DNA from: Propionibacteriales bacterium
GTDB lineage: Bacteria; Actinomycetota; Actinomycetes; Propionibacteriales; Nocardioidaceae
Reading direction: 5' to 3'
DNA length: 64,000 bases
Assembly (NCBI GenBank): GCA_026392415.1
Contig: JAPLCC010000047.1
Location: 124,001 to 188,000, forward strand
The position numbers were made by a program, and so were the translations under genes. Every line of letters begins with the position of its first letter. Position 1 is the stretch's first letter. The notes beneath the pieces were generated by a model that worked only from the letters and a program-made list of their open reading frames with translations, ran no database searches and was not told where the DNA came from. Shown piece after piece: positions 8,378-17,293 of the stretch.

Positions 8378-10063
8378 GTGGCCGACCCCCTCATCCTCCT
8401 CGTCTCCGCTGACGAGATCGACGTCCTGACCGAGCAGTTCCGTCGCTACGAGCACGACTACGACATCCGCCCCGTCACCACGGCCGCTCAGGCGAGCGCC
8501 ACGCTGCGCGAGGCCGTCGATCGCGGGCAGGCCGTCGCGATGCTCGTCACCGAGTCGGAGCTGTCCGACCAGGACGTCCTGATGGCGATGCACGAGTGGC
8601 GCACGCTCGTCCCGACCGCGCGCCGGGTCGTCACGATCCCGATCTCGCGCTTCGCCACCGACTCGGTGACCCTGCGGCCCTACCTGCAGAAGGGCAAGTT
8701 CGACACCTACCTCATCCTTCCGCAGGGACGTCGCGACGAGGAGTTCCACTACGCGATCACCGAGCTGCTCAGCGACTGGGGCGCGACCGTCGCCGCGTCG
8801 GTGATCGACACGGTCCGGCTGATCACGCCGGACGCGTCACCGCTGGCCCTGGCGATCCGCGACTTCCTGGACCGCACCGGCTTCCCCCACCGCACCTACC
8901 CGCCCGACAGCCCGCAGGGCCGCGAAGCCCTTGCCCTGTACGACGGCACGCCCACCTTCCCGCTCGTCCACCTGTCGTCCCGGCCGTTCGCCGATCGCCC
9001 GATCATCGCGCCGACCTCGGTGCGGGACCTCGCGGCCCTGATCTACGGACGACCCTCGGACATCGAGGTCGACACCGTCGTGGACCTGGCCGTCGTCGGT
9101 GCCGGACCGGCAGGCCTCGCCGCTGCGGTGTACGGCGCCTCCGAGGGCCTGAGCACGATCGTCCTCGAGTCCGAAGTGATCGGCGGCCAGGCCGGCACCA
9201 GCTCGATGATCCGCAACTACCTCGGTTTCCCGCGCGGCATCTCCGGGATGCGGCTGGGCCAGCGCGCCCGCGTGCAGGCGCTCCGGTTCGGCGCCCGCTT
9301 CTTCACCGGATGGCCGGTCGAGGAGCTGGTGCCCGGCGTCGACGGCGCCCCGCACACGCTGGTCACCGCCGGCGGATCGGTGCACGCCCGTGCCGTGATG
9401 GTGGCGTCCGGGGTCGCCTACCGCCGCCTCGGCGTCGCGCCGCTGGAGGACCTCGTCGGCATGGGCGTCAACTACGGCGCGGCCATGACGGCAGCCCGGG
9501 AGATGGAGGACCGCGACGTCTACGTCGTCGGCGGTGGCAACTCGGCCGGTCAGGCCGCCGTCCACCTGGCGAGGTTCGCGCGCTCGGTCACGATCCTGAT
9601 CCGCCGCGATGACCTCTCCTCGACCATGTCGAGATACCTCATCGACGAGATCGAGTGGAACCCGCGGATCGATGTGCGGTCCTGCACGGAGATCATCGAC
9701 GGCGGTGCCGACGACAGCGGTCAGCTCGGCTGGCTGCAGTTGTGCGACGTCCGCACCCGGGTCGAGGAGCGGGTGAACGCGGGTGGACTGTTCCTGCTGA
9801 TCGGAGCGGCCCCGCACTGCGACTGGCTGCCCGCCGACGTACGCCGCGACGAGCACGGGTTCGTGCTCACCGGCCGCGACGTACCGACCGAGTGCTGGGT
9901 CGACGACCTGCCACCCGAGAACCTCGCGACGTGCGTCCCCGGCATCTTCGCTGCCGGTGACATCCGCTCGGGCTCGATGAAGAGGGTCGCCTCGGCCAGT
10001 GGCGAGGGCGCGTCAGCGGTGTCGCTCGTCCACGGTTACCTGGAACAACTGGGCACTCTGTAG
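8378..10063 (+). CDS. Receiver-like / thioredoxin-reductase-like fusion lacking the CxxC
   Basis: 561 residues from GTG 8378. Residues 1-135 resemble a response-regulator-like fold (LILLVSADEIDVLTEQFRRYEHDYDI...AMLVTESELSDQDVLM). About 145-225 is a thioredoxin/glutaredoxin-like segment. From 235 there is a thioredoxin reductase-type flavoprotein with FAD motif GAGPAG (241-246), GGQAGTSSMIRNYLGFP, NADPH motif GGGNSAG and C-terminal FAAGDIRSGSMKRVASASGEG. Where E. coli TrxB has CATC, this protein reads GVNYGAAMTAA (about 363-373), so the redox disulfide is missing. It therefore cannot reduce thioredoxin by the normal route. The true electron acceptor is unknown. Confidence 0.8.
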   Translation: MADPLILLVSADEIDVLTEQFRRYEHDYDIRPVTTAAQASATLREAVDRGQAVAMLVTESELSDQDVLMAMHEWRTLVPTARRVVTIPISRFATDSVTLRPYLQKGKFDTYLILPQGRRDEEFHYAITELLSDWGATVAASVIDTVRLITPDASPLALAIRDFLDRTGFPHRTYPPDSPQGREALALYDGTPTFPLVHLSSRPFADRPIIAPTSVRDLAALIYGRPSDIEVDTVVDLAVVGAGPAGLAAAVYGASEGLSTIVLESEVIGGQAGTSSMIRNYLGFPRGISGMRLGQRARVQALRFGARFFTGWPVEELVPGVDGAPHTLVTAGGSVHARAVMVASGVAYRRLGVAPLEDLVGMGVNYGAAMTAAREMEDRDVYVVGGGNSAGQAAVHLARFARSVTILIRRDDLSSTMSRYLIDEIEWNPRIDVRSCTEIIDGGADDSGQLGWLQLCDVRTRVEERVNAGGLFLLIGAAPHCDWLPADVRRDEHGFVLTGRDVPTECWVDDLPPENLATCVPGIFAAGDIRSGSMKRVASASGEGASAVSLVHGYLEQLGTL

Positions 10064-10066
10064 CGG

Positions 10067-10660
10067 TCAGGCCACCGAGACGATCCCCGCCGCCTCGGCG
10101 ACCTTGCGGTAGGCGTCGGCGAGCGTCGCGACCGTCTCGTGGGCATTGAGCCCGCTCGGGTTCGGGACCACCCAGAGCTCGGCGCCGGCCAGGTCCTCGG
10201 GCTGCCGCCCCGGGAGGGCCTTGGGCAGCTTGAAGGCCGTTCGGTAGGCGGTGATGCCCGCGACCGCAACGACACGCGGCCGCTCCCGCTCGACCAGCGC
10301 GGTGAGGGCGGCCCCACCTTCGCGGAGCTCCGCGGCGGTCAACTCGGACGCCTTGACGGTCGCGCGGCGTACGAGATTGGTGATGCCGATCCCGCGGGCA
10401 CGCATCATCGCGCGGTCCGCGTCGGTCATCCCGTTGGCGGGGTCGACGGGACTTTCGATGACCCCGCCCATCAGCAACGCGGGGTAGAAACGGTTGCCCG
10501 GATGGGCGAAGTGGGTGCTGGTGGCGGCGGTCCACAACCCCGGGTTGATGCCGACGAACAGCAGGCGCAGTCGATCGCCCGGTGCAACCGGCAACAGGTC
10601 CGGCACCTCGGCGTCGCGGAACGACTCCAGCTCGGCACGGGAGAAGGTACGGCGCGGCAC
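10067..10660 (-). CDS. mug: G/U mismatch-specific uracil-DNA glycosylase (Mug)
   Basis: From GTG 10660 the protein has 197 residues. It contains both Mug/TDG motifs: LLFVGINPGLWTAA near the N-terminus and VVPNPSGLNAH near the C-terminus. The enzyme removes uracil or thymine opposite guanine and etheno-cytosine lesions. A longer frame up to 10696 would overlap the divergent methyltransferase start, so the GTG is preferred. It converges with the flavoprotein gene, leaving only 3 bp between stops. Confidence 0.88.
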   Translation of the reverse strand: MPRRTFSRAELESFRDAEVPDLLPVAPGDRLRLLFVGINPGLWTAATSTHFAHPGNRFYPALLMGGVIESPVDPANGMTDADRAMMRARGIGITNLVRRATVKASELTAAELREGGAALTALVERERPRVVAVAGITAYRTAFKLPKALPGRQPEDLAGAELWVVPNPSGLNAHETVATLADAYRKVAEAAGIVSVA

Positions 10661-10686
10661 GGGGTGAGCCTGCCACGATGGCGGGC

Positions 10687-11853
10687 ATGGCCGCACCGTG
10701 GAACACGTTCGTCGAGGGCGACAACCTCGACGTCCTGGCCACGCTCGCAGACGGTTCGTTCGACCTGGTCTACCTCGACCCGCCCTACAACACCGGCAAC
10801 GACTTCGCCTATCGCGACGACTTCAAGGGTCTGCGGGGCACCGGCAGCGCTGGCCGGCACGCGGCCTGGCTGGAGTTCATGCGGCCGCGGCTGGCGGCCG
10901 GGCACCGGGTGCTGGCCGACACCGGGGCCATCTTCATCAGCATCGACGACCACGAGGTCGCCCACCTGCGTCTGCTGATGGACGAGGTGTACGGCGAGGC
11001 GAACTTCCTCGCGCAGATCGTGGTGAACCTCAACGCCAAGGGCCGCCAGCTTGGGCGCGGCTTCGCGACCTCGCACGAGTACGTCCTGGTCTACGCGAAG
11101 GATGCGGCGCGCTGTGTGCTCGATGCGTCGTCGACGACCACCGTGATGGAGACCGATTTCCCGCTCGTGGCCGACGACGGGCGACGCTACCGCCGGCTCC
11201 CGCTGCGCAACACCAACAAGAAGTTCAACCCGTTGACCGCACCCACCCTGCACTTCGCGGTGTGGGGCGACCCGGCGACCGGACGGGTGGCGACCGCGCC
11301 CTTCGAGGGAGCAGTCGAGGTCAAGCCGGTCTTCGGCGACGGCGCCCCGGCGGTCTGGCGCTGGTCGCGCCCGCGGATCGACGAACGACCCGATGACCTG
11401 GAGTGCCGGTTCGTCCAGGGAGCCCGGGGCGAACGCGTCGACGTCTACCAGCGCGACTGGCGGCACCCGGTCGGCGGGCGCCGCAAGAAGCTCCGCACGA
11501 TCTGGATGACCGAGGAGATCGGCTCCACCGACACTGCCGTCGCCGAGCTCAAGGAAGTCGTCGGCCACGTCTTCGAGTCGCCCAAGCCGACCGGACTGAT
11601 CCGGCGGATCCTCGACACGATGCCCTCGGACTGCCGCGTCCTTGACTACTTCGCCGGCAGTGGCACGACCGGCCACGCCGTGGCCCTGGCGAACGTCGCC
11701 GACGGTGGTCGTCGTACCTGCCTGTCGGTGAACTCCGCCGAGCCGACGCGGGTCGGCTCGAACGCCGAACGGGCCGGCTACCCGACCGTCGCGGCGATCA
11801 CCCGGGCACGCCTGCAGGCGGTTGCCGACCAGGTCGGCGGCGGCCTCAGCTGA
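10687..11853 (+). CDS. Solitary site-specific DNA methyltransferase, DPPY type
   Basis: 388 residues. The catalytic motif IV, YLDPPYNTG, is near the N-terminus (Asp31), and the AdoMet-binding motif I, LDYFAGSGTTGHA (from about residue 320), is near the C-terminus. This order defines the beta class of amino-methyltransferases, which includes type III Mod subunits. WLEFMRPRLAAGHRVLADTGAIFISIDDHEVAHLRLLMDEVYG is also typical. The product is probably N6-methyladenine; a target cannot be read. No restriction (Res) gene or partner lies nearby, so it may be regulatory or a remnant. ATG 10678 is an alternative start. Confidence 0.87.
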   Translation: MAAPWNTFVEGDNLDVLATLADGSFDLVYLDPPYNTGNDFAYRDDFKGLRGTGSAGRHAAWLEFMRPRLAAGHRVLADTGAIFISIDDHEVAHLRLLMDEVYGEANFLAQIVVNLNAKGRQLGRGFATSHEYVLVYAKDAARCVLDASSTTTVMETDFPLVADDGRRYRRLPLRNTNKKFNPLTAPTLHFAVWGDPATGRVATAPFEGAVEVKPVFGDGAPAVWRWSRPRIDERPDDLECRFVQGARGERVDVYQRDWRHPVGGRRKKLRTIWMTEEIGSTDTAVAELKEVVGHVFESPKPTGLIRRILDTMPSDCRVLDYFAGSGTTGHAVALANVADGGRRTCLSVNSAEPTRVGSNAERAGYPTVAAITRARLQAVADQVGGGLS

Positions 11854-13303
11854 TCCCGGCGGCCTTCTCCAGCGCGGCGAGCTCGTCGTCGAGATGCGTC
11901 AGCAACCGTTGCAGGCGAGGGACGGTCCGACGACAACCGGTCAGTCCGAACGCCATGCTTCCGTCGTACGACGTGCACGTGATGTTGAGCGCCATGCCGT
12001 TGATCGGGATCGACAGCGGGTAGTTGCCGACCAGCTTGGCGCCGTTCCAGTAGTGCGGCACACGCGGACCGGGGACGTTGCTGATGACCAGGTTGACCGG
12101 CGCCTGGATGATCCCCTGCATGCCGAGCAGCGGCAGCACGATCGACGGCGTCATCCCGATCGCGCTCATCGCCACGATCTGCAGCGGCGTCATCGACGAC
12201 AGCGCCTCCTTGCCGTCCTTCATCGACTTGCTGATCGACCGCAGGCGCTCGCCCGGGTCGGCCAGGTCCGTGGGCAGCCGGACCATGATCGAGCCGACGG
12301 CGTTGCCGCCCGCGCCGGATGCCTGGCCCGCCTGCTTCGCGTTGAGGCCGATCGGCACCATCGAGACGAGGGGTGCGTCGGGCAGTTCGCCGAGCTCGTC
12401 GAGGTAGGTCCGCAAGGCGCCGCTGCACATCGCCAGGACGACGTCGTTGATCGTGGTGCCCGTCGACTTGCCGACGGCGCGCAGTCGTTCGACCGGCCAG
12501 TCCTGCGCGGCGAACCGCCGGGCGCCGGTGATCGACTGGTTGAAGATCGTGCGCGGTGCCGACATCGACACCGCCGAGGTCTCGTTGCGCATGCCCTTGC
12601 GGAGCGTCTTCATCAGCGCCATCGGCATGCCTGCGGCTTCGGAGCTGATGCTGAGCGCCGAGCGGAACACGTCGGCGGGCAGGTCGGCCGCCGTACGGGC
12701 AACGGCGCCGGCGGCGCCTGCGGCCGCGGCCGGCAGCGACTCGGCCTCGGGTGCCTTCTTCTTGCGGGACGCGCCCTCGGCGAACGGGGCCGGCATGTTG
12801 CGACGGTCCGGATCGGTCGACAGGACGCTCGCGAGCAGGCGCATCGCGGAGATGCCGTCGACCAGTGAGTGATGGAGCTTCGTGTACATCGCGACCCGGC
12901 CGTCGGCGAGGCCCTCGATGACGTGGGTCTCCCAGAGCGGGCGCTCCCACGCGAGGCGGGTCGAGTGCAGGCGGCCGCACAGCTCGAGCAGCTCGCGGAC
13001 GCGGCCGGGCTGGGGCAGTGCGCTGTGCCGGACGTGGTGCTCGACGTCGAAGGCCTCGTCGTCGCGCCAGAAGAGCTGGCCGGCCGTCGTCAGGGATCGG
13101 TAGGGGTGCTTGAGGAAGAGCGGGGCGATCTTCTCGGTGTCCCGCATCGACTCGAACATCTCCCGGATGTACTCCGGGCCCACGCCGTCGGGCTTCTCGA
13201 AGAGCTGGAGCGACCCGACGTGCATCGGCATGTTGCGGTTCTCGGCCAGCAGGAAGCCGGCCGAGGTCGGGTCGATCGGCCGGAAGGCGGGAGCAGAAAC
13301 CAC
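11846..13303 (-). CDS. Wax ester synthase/diacylglycerol acyltransferase (WS/DGAT)
   Basis: The 485-residue protein has the catalytic HHSLVDG motif (His144-Gly150) of the condensing acyltransferase family, the N-terminal DPTSAGFLLAENRNMPMHVGSLQLFE and the C-terminal NVPGPRVPHYWNGAKLVGNYPLS typical of WS/DGAT. It makes triacylglycerol or wax esters from acyl-CoA. GTG 13303 is chosen because a good ribosome site (AAAGGGG) lies 5-6 bases upstream. Its stop overlaps the convergent methyltransferase by 8 bp. Confidence 0.9.
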   Translation of the reverse strand: MVSAPAFRPIDPTSAGFLLAENRNMPMHVGSLQLFEKPDGVGPEYIREMFESMRDTEKIAPLFLKHPYRSLTTAGQLFWRDDEAFDVEHHVRHSALPQPGRVRELLELCGRLHSTRLAWERPLWETHVIEGLADGRVAMYTKLHHSLVDGISAMRLLASVLSTDPDRRNMPAPFAEGASRKKKAPEAESLPAAAAGAAGAVARTAADLPADVFRSALSISSEAAGMPMALMKTLRKGMRNETSAVSMSAPRTIFNQSITGARRFAAQDWPVERLRAVGKSTGTTINDVVLAMCSGALRTYLDELGELPDAPLVSMVPIGLNAKQAGQASGAGGNAVGSIMVRLPTDLADPGERLRSISKSMKDGKEALSSMTPLQIVAMSAIGMTPSIVLPLLGMQGIIQAPVNLVISNVPGPRVPHYWNGAKLVGNYPLSIPINGMALNITCTSYDGSMAFGLTGCRRTVPRLQRLLTHLDDELAALEKAAGIS

Positions 13304-13434
13304 AAGGGCCCCTTTCGTTGCAGGACCTCGATCCTTGCGCTTCGTGGTGATCGTCACAAGCACCTCGCAAGATGTGCGGACCGAACGAGCGGTTTCGAGT
13401 TTCAGCAAGCCTTCTGCGTGGGAGAGACATCGAC

Positions 13435-14970
13435 GTGAGTGATTTCTCGACGCCCGCTGGCTGGTACCCCGACGGCAACGGCTGGGAACGCCGTTGGGAC
13501 GGCTCCGGCTGGACCGAGGAACGGCGCCGGATGGCCGAGCCGACGCAGGTTCGCCCGGCGACGCCCGCGCCCCAGGGCCCGCCGCCCGCCGCCCTGCCGA
13601 CGCAGGGTCCGCCGTCCGGCCCGCCGCCCCAGGCTGCTCCGCCCCAGGCTGCTCCGCCCCCGGTCGCGGCGCCGCCGAACTACGGCCACGTGCCGTCAGG
13701 TGGGTCGTTCAACGGCTCCTACGGCAACCCGTTCAGCGGCTACCAGCACTCGGCGCCGCCGAAGAAGAGCAAGCTCTGGCTCTGGATCACCCTCGCCGTC
13801 GTACTCCTGCTGGGCGTCGGCACGGGCGTGACCCTGGCGGTCCTGAAGCCGTGGGACGAGTCGTCGTCGTCCAGCAAGGGCAAGGACCCTGACGGCGATC
13901 CCGACAAGGGTGCCGGCGAGCGGGCGATCCAGGGAGACATCACGGGCGACGACAAGGGCGACGCCCTCTACTACCTCTACTACGACTACGACAACGTCAA
14001 GAAGGTCACCGCGACCAGCAACGGCAACGGCTTCGAGACCAACGAGGTCGCCGTCGACCCCTACACCGAGCCCGACGAGCTGTACTTCGACTGGGACGGC
14101 GACGGCGTCAACGAGAAGCTCGCGTGGAAGTTCGTGTCGTCAGGCAAGCAGATCACCCTGTCCTCCAATGATTCCGACTTCCCCGGCGAACAGACCTACA
14201 CCGCGTCCCTCTCCTCGCTGAAGGAGTACGGCGACATCGAGGTCCGGGTCGTCAACGGCGACTTCGACGGCGACGGTGACCAGGACCTCGCGCTCGCCGG
14301 TCCGAACGACAAGGTCGTCGACGTGTCGGTGCTGGTCAACGACGGCAAGGGCAACTTCGCTGCGCCGGTGCTGTGGGTCTCCATCCCCAATGCCGTCATC
14401 GACGTCACCCGGATCACGCCCGGCGACTTCGACAAGGACGGCGACACCGACCTGTGGACCGAGCTGCCGGCCGAGCGGCTCGATGACGAGGCCTATGCCA
14501 AGTACTACTCCGGTGACCGGGGCTACGCCCTGCTGACGTCCTCGGGCAACAACTTCGAGCTCGGTGCGGTCAACAAGAGCAGCATCTACCAGGAGGCTTT
14601 CCTGGTCGGTGACGTCGTCGGTGACGGCACGGCCAACATCGTGGGGATCGAGACCAACTCCTACGACGAGGAGCTCACGGTCAGCGTCTACGACGTCTCG
14701 AGCGGGCAGCTCAAGGTGGTCGCCGGCTTCACCGGCAAGTCCAAGATCGGCCAGCGGACACTCCAGGGAGCGACCCTCAGCGACGTGGACGGCGACGGCG
14801 ACGCCGACGTGGTGTTCGCGGTGAAGGCCTACAAGGAGACCAAGTTCACCGGCATCCAGGTGATGACGTCCACCGGTGCGGTCTTCGAGGAGGCCCTGGT
14901 CTGGGCGGACACGCCGCCTTGCGACAAGGACACCTGCCGGATCGAGTTCCCGTCGTCTCGCCGCTACTGA
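13435..14970 (+). CDS. DUF2510 / FG-GAP repeat membrane-anchored protein
   Basis: 511 residues from GTG 13435. An N-terminal DUF2510 domain (TPAGWYPDGNGWERRWDGSGWTEERR) is followed by a Pro/Gln/Ala-rich linker (about 40-100), a single membrane helix (about 114-136, LWLWITLAVVLLLGVGTGVTLAVL), a Ser/Lys/Asp-rich stalk, and an extracellular region with four or more calcium-binding FG-GAP/VCBS-like motifs (DWDGDGVNEKL, DFDGDGDQDLALAG, DFDKDGDTDLW, DVDGDGDADVVFA). It likely forms a beta-propeller outside the cell that binds calcium or a ligand. The role is unknown. Confidence 0.75.
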   Translation: MSDFSTPAGWYPDGNGWERRWDGSGWTEERRRMAEPTQVRPATPAPQGPPPAALPTQGPPSGPPPQAAPPQAAPPPVAAPPNYGHVPSGGSFNGSYGNPFSGYQHSAPPKKSKLWLWITLAVVLLLGVGTGVTLAVLKPWDESSSSSKGKDPDGDPDKGAGERAIQGDITGDDKGDALYYLYYDYDNVKKVTATSNGNGFETNEVAVDPYTEPDELYFDWDGDGVNEKLAWKFVSSGKQITLSSNDSDFPGEQTYTASLSSLKEYGDIEVRVVNGDFDGDGDQDLALAGPNDKVVDVSVLVNDGKGNFAAPVLWVSIPNAVIDVTRITPGDFDKDGDTDLWTELPAERLDDEAYAKYYSGDRGYALLTSSGNNFELGAVNKSSIYQEAFLVGDVVGDGTANIVGIETNSYDEELTVSVYDVSSGQLKVVAGFTGKSKIGQRTLQGATLSDVDGDGDADVVFAVKAYKETKFTGIQVMTSTGAVFEEALVWADTPPCDKDTCRIEFPSSRRY

Positions 14971-14978
14971 TGCAGCGG

Positions 14979-16112
14979 TTACTGATCGAGCTCGGTCCGC
15001 AGCTCCGTCACGACTGAGTCGACGACGGCGACCAGGTCGCTGTCGGTGCGTTCGAGGACTGCCCGTTGGCGGACGTACGACGGCCCGCGCTCGACCAGGT
15101 CCAGGACGGACGCGAGTTCGGCCTCGCAGCCCAGCTTGGCCGCGGTCGGTCCCAATTGCGGGATCAGGTCGGCGAGGTCATCGGTGACCAGGCGCTCGTT
15201 GGACTCGGCGTCGAGGATCACGATCGCGTCGATGCCGTAGCGCGCTGCACGCCACTTGTTCTCCTGCACGTGCCACGGCGGCATCGTCGGCAGCGTCTCG
15301 CCGGCGGCTGCCCGGTCGTCGAGCCAGATCACCAGACAGTGCATCAGCGCGACCAGCGCGGACATGTCGGTCAGGGTCGAGACGCCGTCGCAGATCCGGT
15401 TCTCGAGGGTGCCGTGCTTGACGGCGGGGCGCACATCCCAGCGGATCTCACTGAGGTCCTCGATGACCCCGGTATTGATCTGGTCGTGGGCGAAGCCCTC
15501 GAACTCCTCCCAGCGTTCGAACTGGAACGGGAGGCCCGCGGTCGGGAGCTGCTGGAACATCAGCGCCCGGTTCGACGCGTAGCCCGTGTCGACGGTGTTC
15601 CAGATCGGCGAGGACGCGGACAGCGCCTGCAGGTGCGGGTAGTAGCGCAGCAGCGAAGAAAGGACCGGGAGCACCCGACTCTTCTCCGGCAGGCCGACGT
15701 GCACGTGCACACCCCAGATCAACATCTGGCGGCCCCACCACTGCGTGCGGTTGATCAACTCGGCGTACCGGTGGCCCTCGCTGAGCTGCTGCCCGGTCCA
15801 CGACGCGAACGGGTGCGTCCCTGCGCCGTACAGGTCGAGATTGAGGTCGTCGGCCGCAGCGGTGACGTACTGCAGCGTGTTGCGCAGATCCGCCATCGCG
15901 TCCTTGACCGTCGGGCAGATCCCGGTGACCACCTCGACGGTGTTCTTCAGCAGCTCCTTGTGGAGCTTTTCGGGCTCGGGCATCCGGGGCTTGGCCCGGG
16001 CGAACAGGTGGGCCGCCTCGTTCCGGAGGTCACGAGTGGTCCGATCCACCAGCGCGAACTCCCACTCCACCCCCAGCGTGGGTGCCGCTGATCCGTGGAA
16101 GTCGATGCGCAC
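14979..16112 (-). CDS. Carboxylate-amine ligase, glutamate-cysteine ligase family 2 (YbdK-like)
   Basis: 377 residues with the GCS2 signatures: TLGVEWEFALVD at the N-terminus, GAGTHPFASW, WWGRQMLIWGVHVHVGLPEK, and AVKHGTLENRICDGVSTL. The family forms gamma-glutamyl bonds, acting either as an alternative glutamate-cysteine ligase (mycothiol-using actinobacteria rarely need glutathione) or in ergothioneine synthesis (EgtA); no other egt genes are near. Substrate is therefore uncertain. It converges with the FG-GAP gene and its start lies 17 bp from the 16129 repeat array. Confidence 0.85.
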   Translation of the reverse strand: MRIDFHGSAAPTLGVEWEFALVDRTTRDLRNEAAHLFARAKPRMPEPEKLHKELLKNTVEVVTGICPTVKDAMADLRNTLQYVTAAADDLNLDLYGAGTHPFASWTGQQLSEGHRYAELINRTQWWGRQMLIWGVHVHVGLPEKSRVLPVLSSLLRYYPHLQALSASSPIWNTVDTGYASNRALMFQQLPTAGLPFQFERWEEFEGFAHDQINTGVIEDLSEIRWDVRPAVKHGTLENRICDGVSTLTDMSALVALMHCLVIWLDDRAAAGETLPTMPPWHVQENKWRAARYGIDAIVILDAESNERLVTDDLADLIPQLGPTAAKLGCEAELASVLDLVERGPSYVRQRAVLERTDSDLVAVVDSVVTELRTELDQ

Positions 16113-16128
16113 CCGGCCAGCCTAGAGC

Positions 16129-16194
16129 GCGAAGTGTGGGGTTTGGTCCCGCGAGGTGTGGGAGTTGGTCATGCGAGGTGTGGCGGGTGGCCCA
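16129..16194 (+). repeat. Three 22-bp repeat units, left array
   Basis: Three head-to-tail units lie at 16129-16150, 16151-16172 and 16173-16194. The consensus is GCGARGTGTGGGGTTTGG followed by TCAY. The third unit is the most divergent. The array lies in the divergent gap between the GCS2 ligase start (16112) and the AbiEi-like gene start (16319). The remainder of that gap, 16195-16318, shows no further repeat or clear promoter. Confidence 0.85.
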
Positions 16195-16318
16195 TTGGTG
16201 AGCAGATGGCGCCTCAGAATGGCCATCGCTGGTGCTCAGCCTGTGCATTGAACTCATTCCCCACAGGCTCACGTGACCTGCTCGAAGTCAGGACGCCGAG
16301 TGGCGGATTCTCGATGCT

Positions 16319-17293
16319 GTGAGCTCCTCAGACGCCTTCGACGGTTCCCCATTCACGGCCGCAATGGCCACCGACGCGGGCATGACCCGCAGTCGGCTCA
16401 GGTCCCTGGTGCGCACCGGGGAGGTACGCAAGGTCCTGCACGGCGTCTATGTCCGGTCCTCCATTGGTGACTCGATTGCGCTCCGAGCGCGAGCGGCCGC
16501 CTTGGTCGTCCCGGATCACGCCGTTGTTTGCGACCGGTGCGCTGCCTGGCTGCACGGGATCGACATCCTCGAGTTCGCGGAGCTTGACCTTCTGCCCGAC
16601 CTCGATGTCGTGTCCACCGGTGGCAAGAATGGCTCCATCCGGGCTGGGCTCTTTGGTGGCAAGCGCGACCTGCTGCCGTCGGAGTTGATGGTTGTCGAGG
16701 GGGTGTCGGTGACGACACCGCTGCGGACGGCCTGCGACATCGCGTGCCTTCGGGGGAGATTTCGCGCGCTGGCGACCTTGGACGAGTTCCGGCGCAGCTA
16801 CCGCCTCAGCCACGCAGACCTGTACAACATGGTTCCCCGTTTCGCCGGGCGACGCGGTGTCATTCAGTTGCGGGAACTGATCCCGCTCTCCACCCATCTC
16901 GCCGACTCCCAGCCCGAATCGTGGGTGAGGCTGATGATTCACGACGAAGGCTTGCCGATGCCGCAGCCGCAGGTCTGGGTCACGGTGCCCGGTTGGGGTC
17001 GAGTCCGGATCGAGAATGCGTACGAACACCTCAGGGTCGCTGTGGAGTACGACGGCGAGGAGTTCCACACGGACGTCGGTGATCGTGAGCACGACGACGA
17101 CCGCCGCGCGGCCCTGGACGTGATGGGTTGGATCATCCTGATCATTCGCAAGGGTGACCTGTCTGAGGTGAAGCGCGCGGTCTGGCTGCACGAGCTCGGC
17201 GTGGCGATTGCGGGGCGGGCGCCGGCAGGGACGACGAAGAGGATCTACGCCCGCGGTCCCGACCATCCGTCGTACCGATGGCGCAGGCGCTGA
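16319..17293 (+). CDS. AbiEi-type HTH protein with C-terminal Vsr/DUF559-like nuclease domain
   Basis: 324 residues from GTG 16319. Residues about 8-60 form the AbiEi N-terminal winged-helix domain (FTAAMATDAGMTRSRLRSLVRTGEVRKVLHGVYV). A middle region follows. Residues about 200-300 resemble DUF559/Vsr-like endonucleases: PESWVRLMIHDEGLPMPQPQV, then VAVEYDGEEFH (Glu243, Asp245, His250), D-x-x-R, and LDVMGWIILII. Annotated relatives are called type IV antitoxins, but no AbiEii toxin is adjacent here. The stop codon TGA is the first three bases of the right repeat array. The gene may act on the repeats that flank it, which is inference. Confidence 0.7.
   Translation: MSSSDAFDGSPFTAAMATDAGMTRSRLRSLVRTGEVRKVLHGVYVRSSIGDSIALRARAAALVVPDHAVVCDRCAAWLHGIDILEFAELDLLPDLDVVSTGGKNGSIRAGLFGGKRDLLPSELMVVEGVSVTTPLRTACDIACLRGRFRALATLDEFRRSYRLSHADLYNMVPRFAGRRGVIQLRELIPLSTHLADSQPESWVRLMIHDEGLPMPQPQVWVTVPGWGRVRIENAYEHLRVAVEYDGEEFHTDVGDREHDDDRRAALDVMGWIILIIRKGDLSEVKRAVWLHELGVAIAGRAPAGTTKRIYARGPDHPSYRWRRR

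Noticed and set aside
16129..16194. Short CRISPR array
   Set aside because: The 22-bp units are directly contiguous without spacers, only three are present and no cas genes are near.
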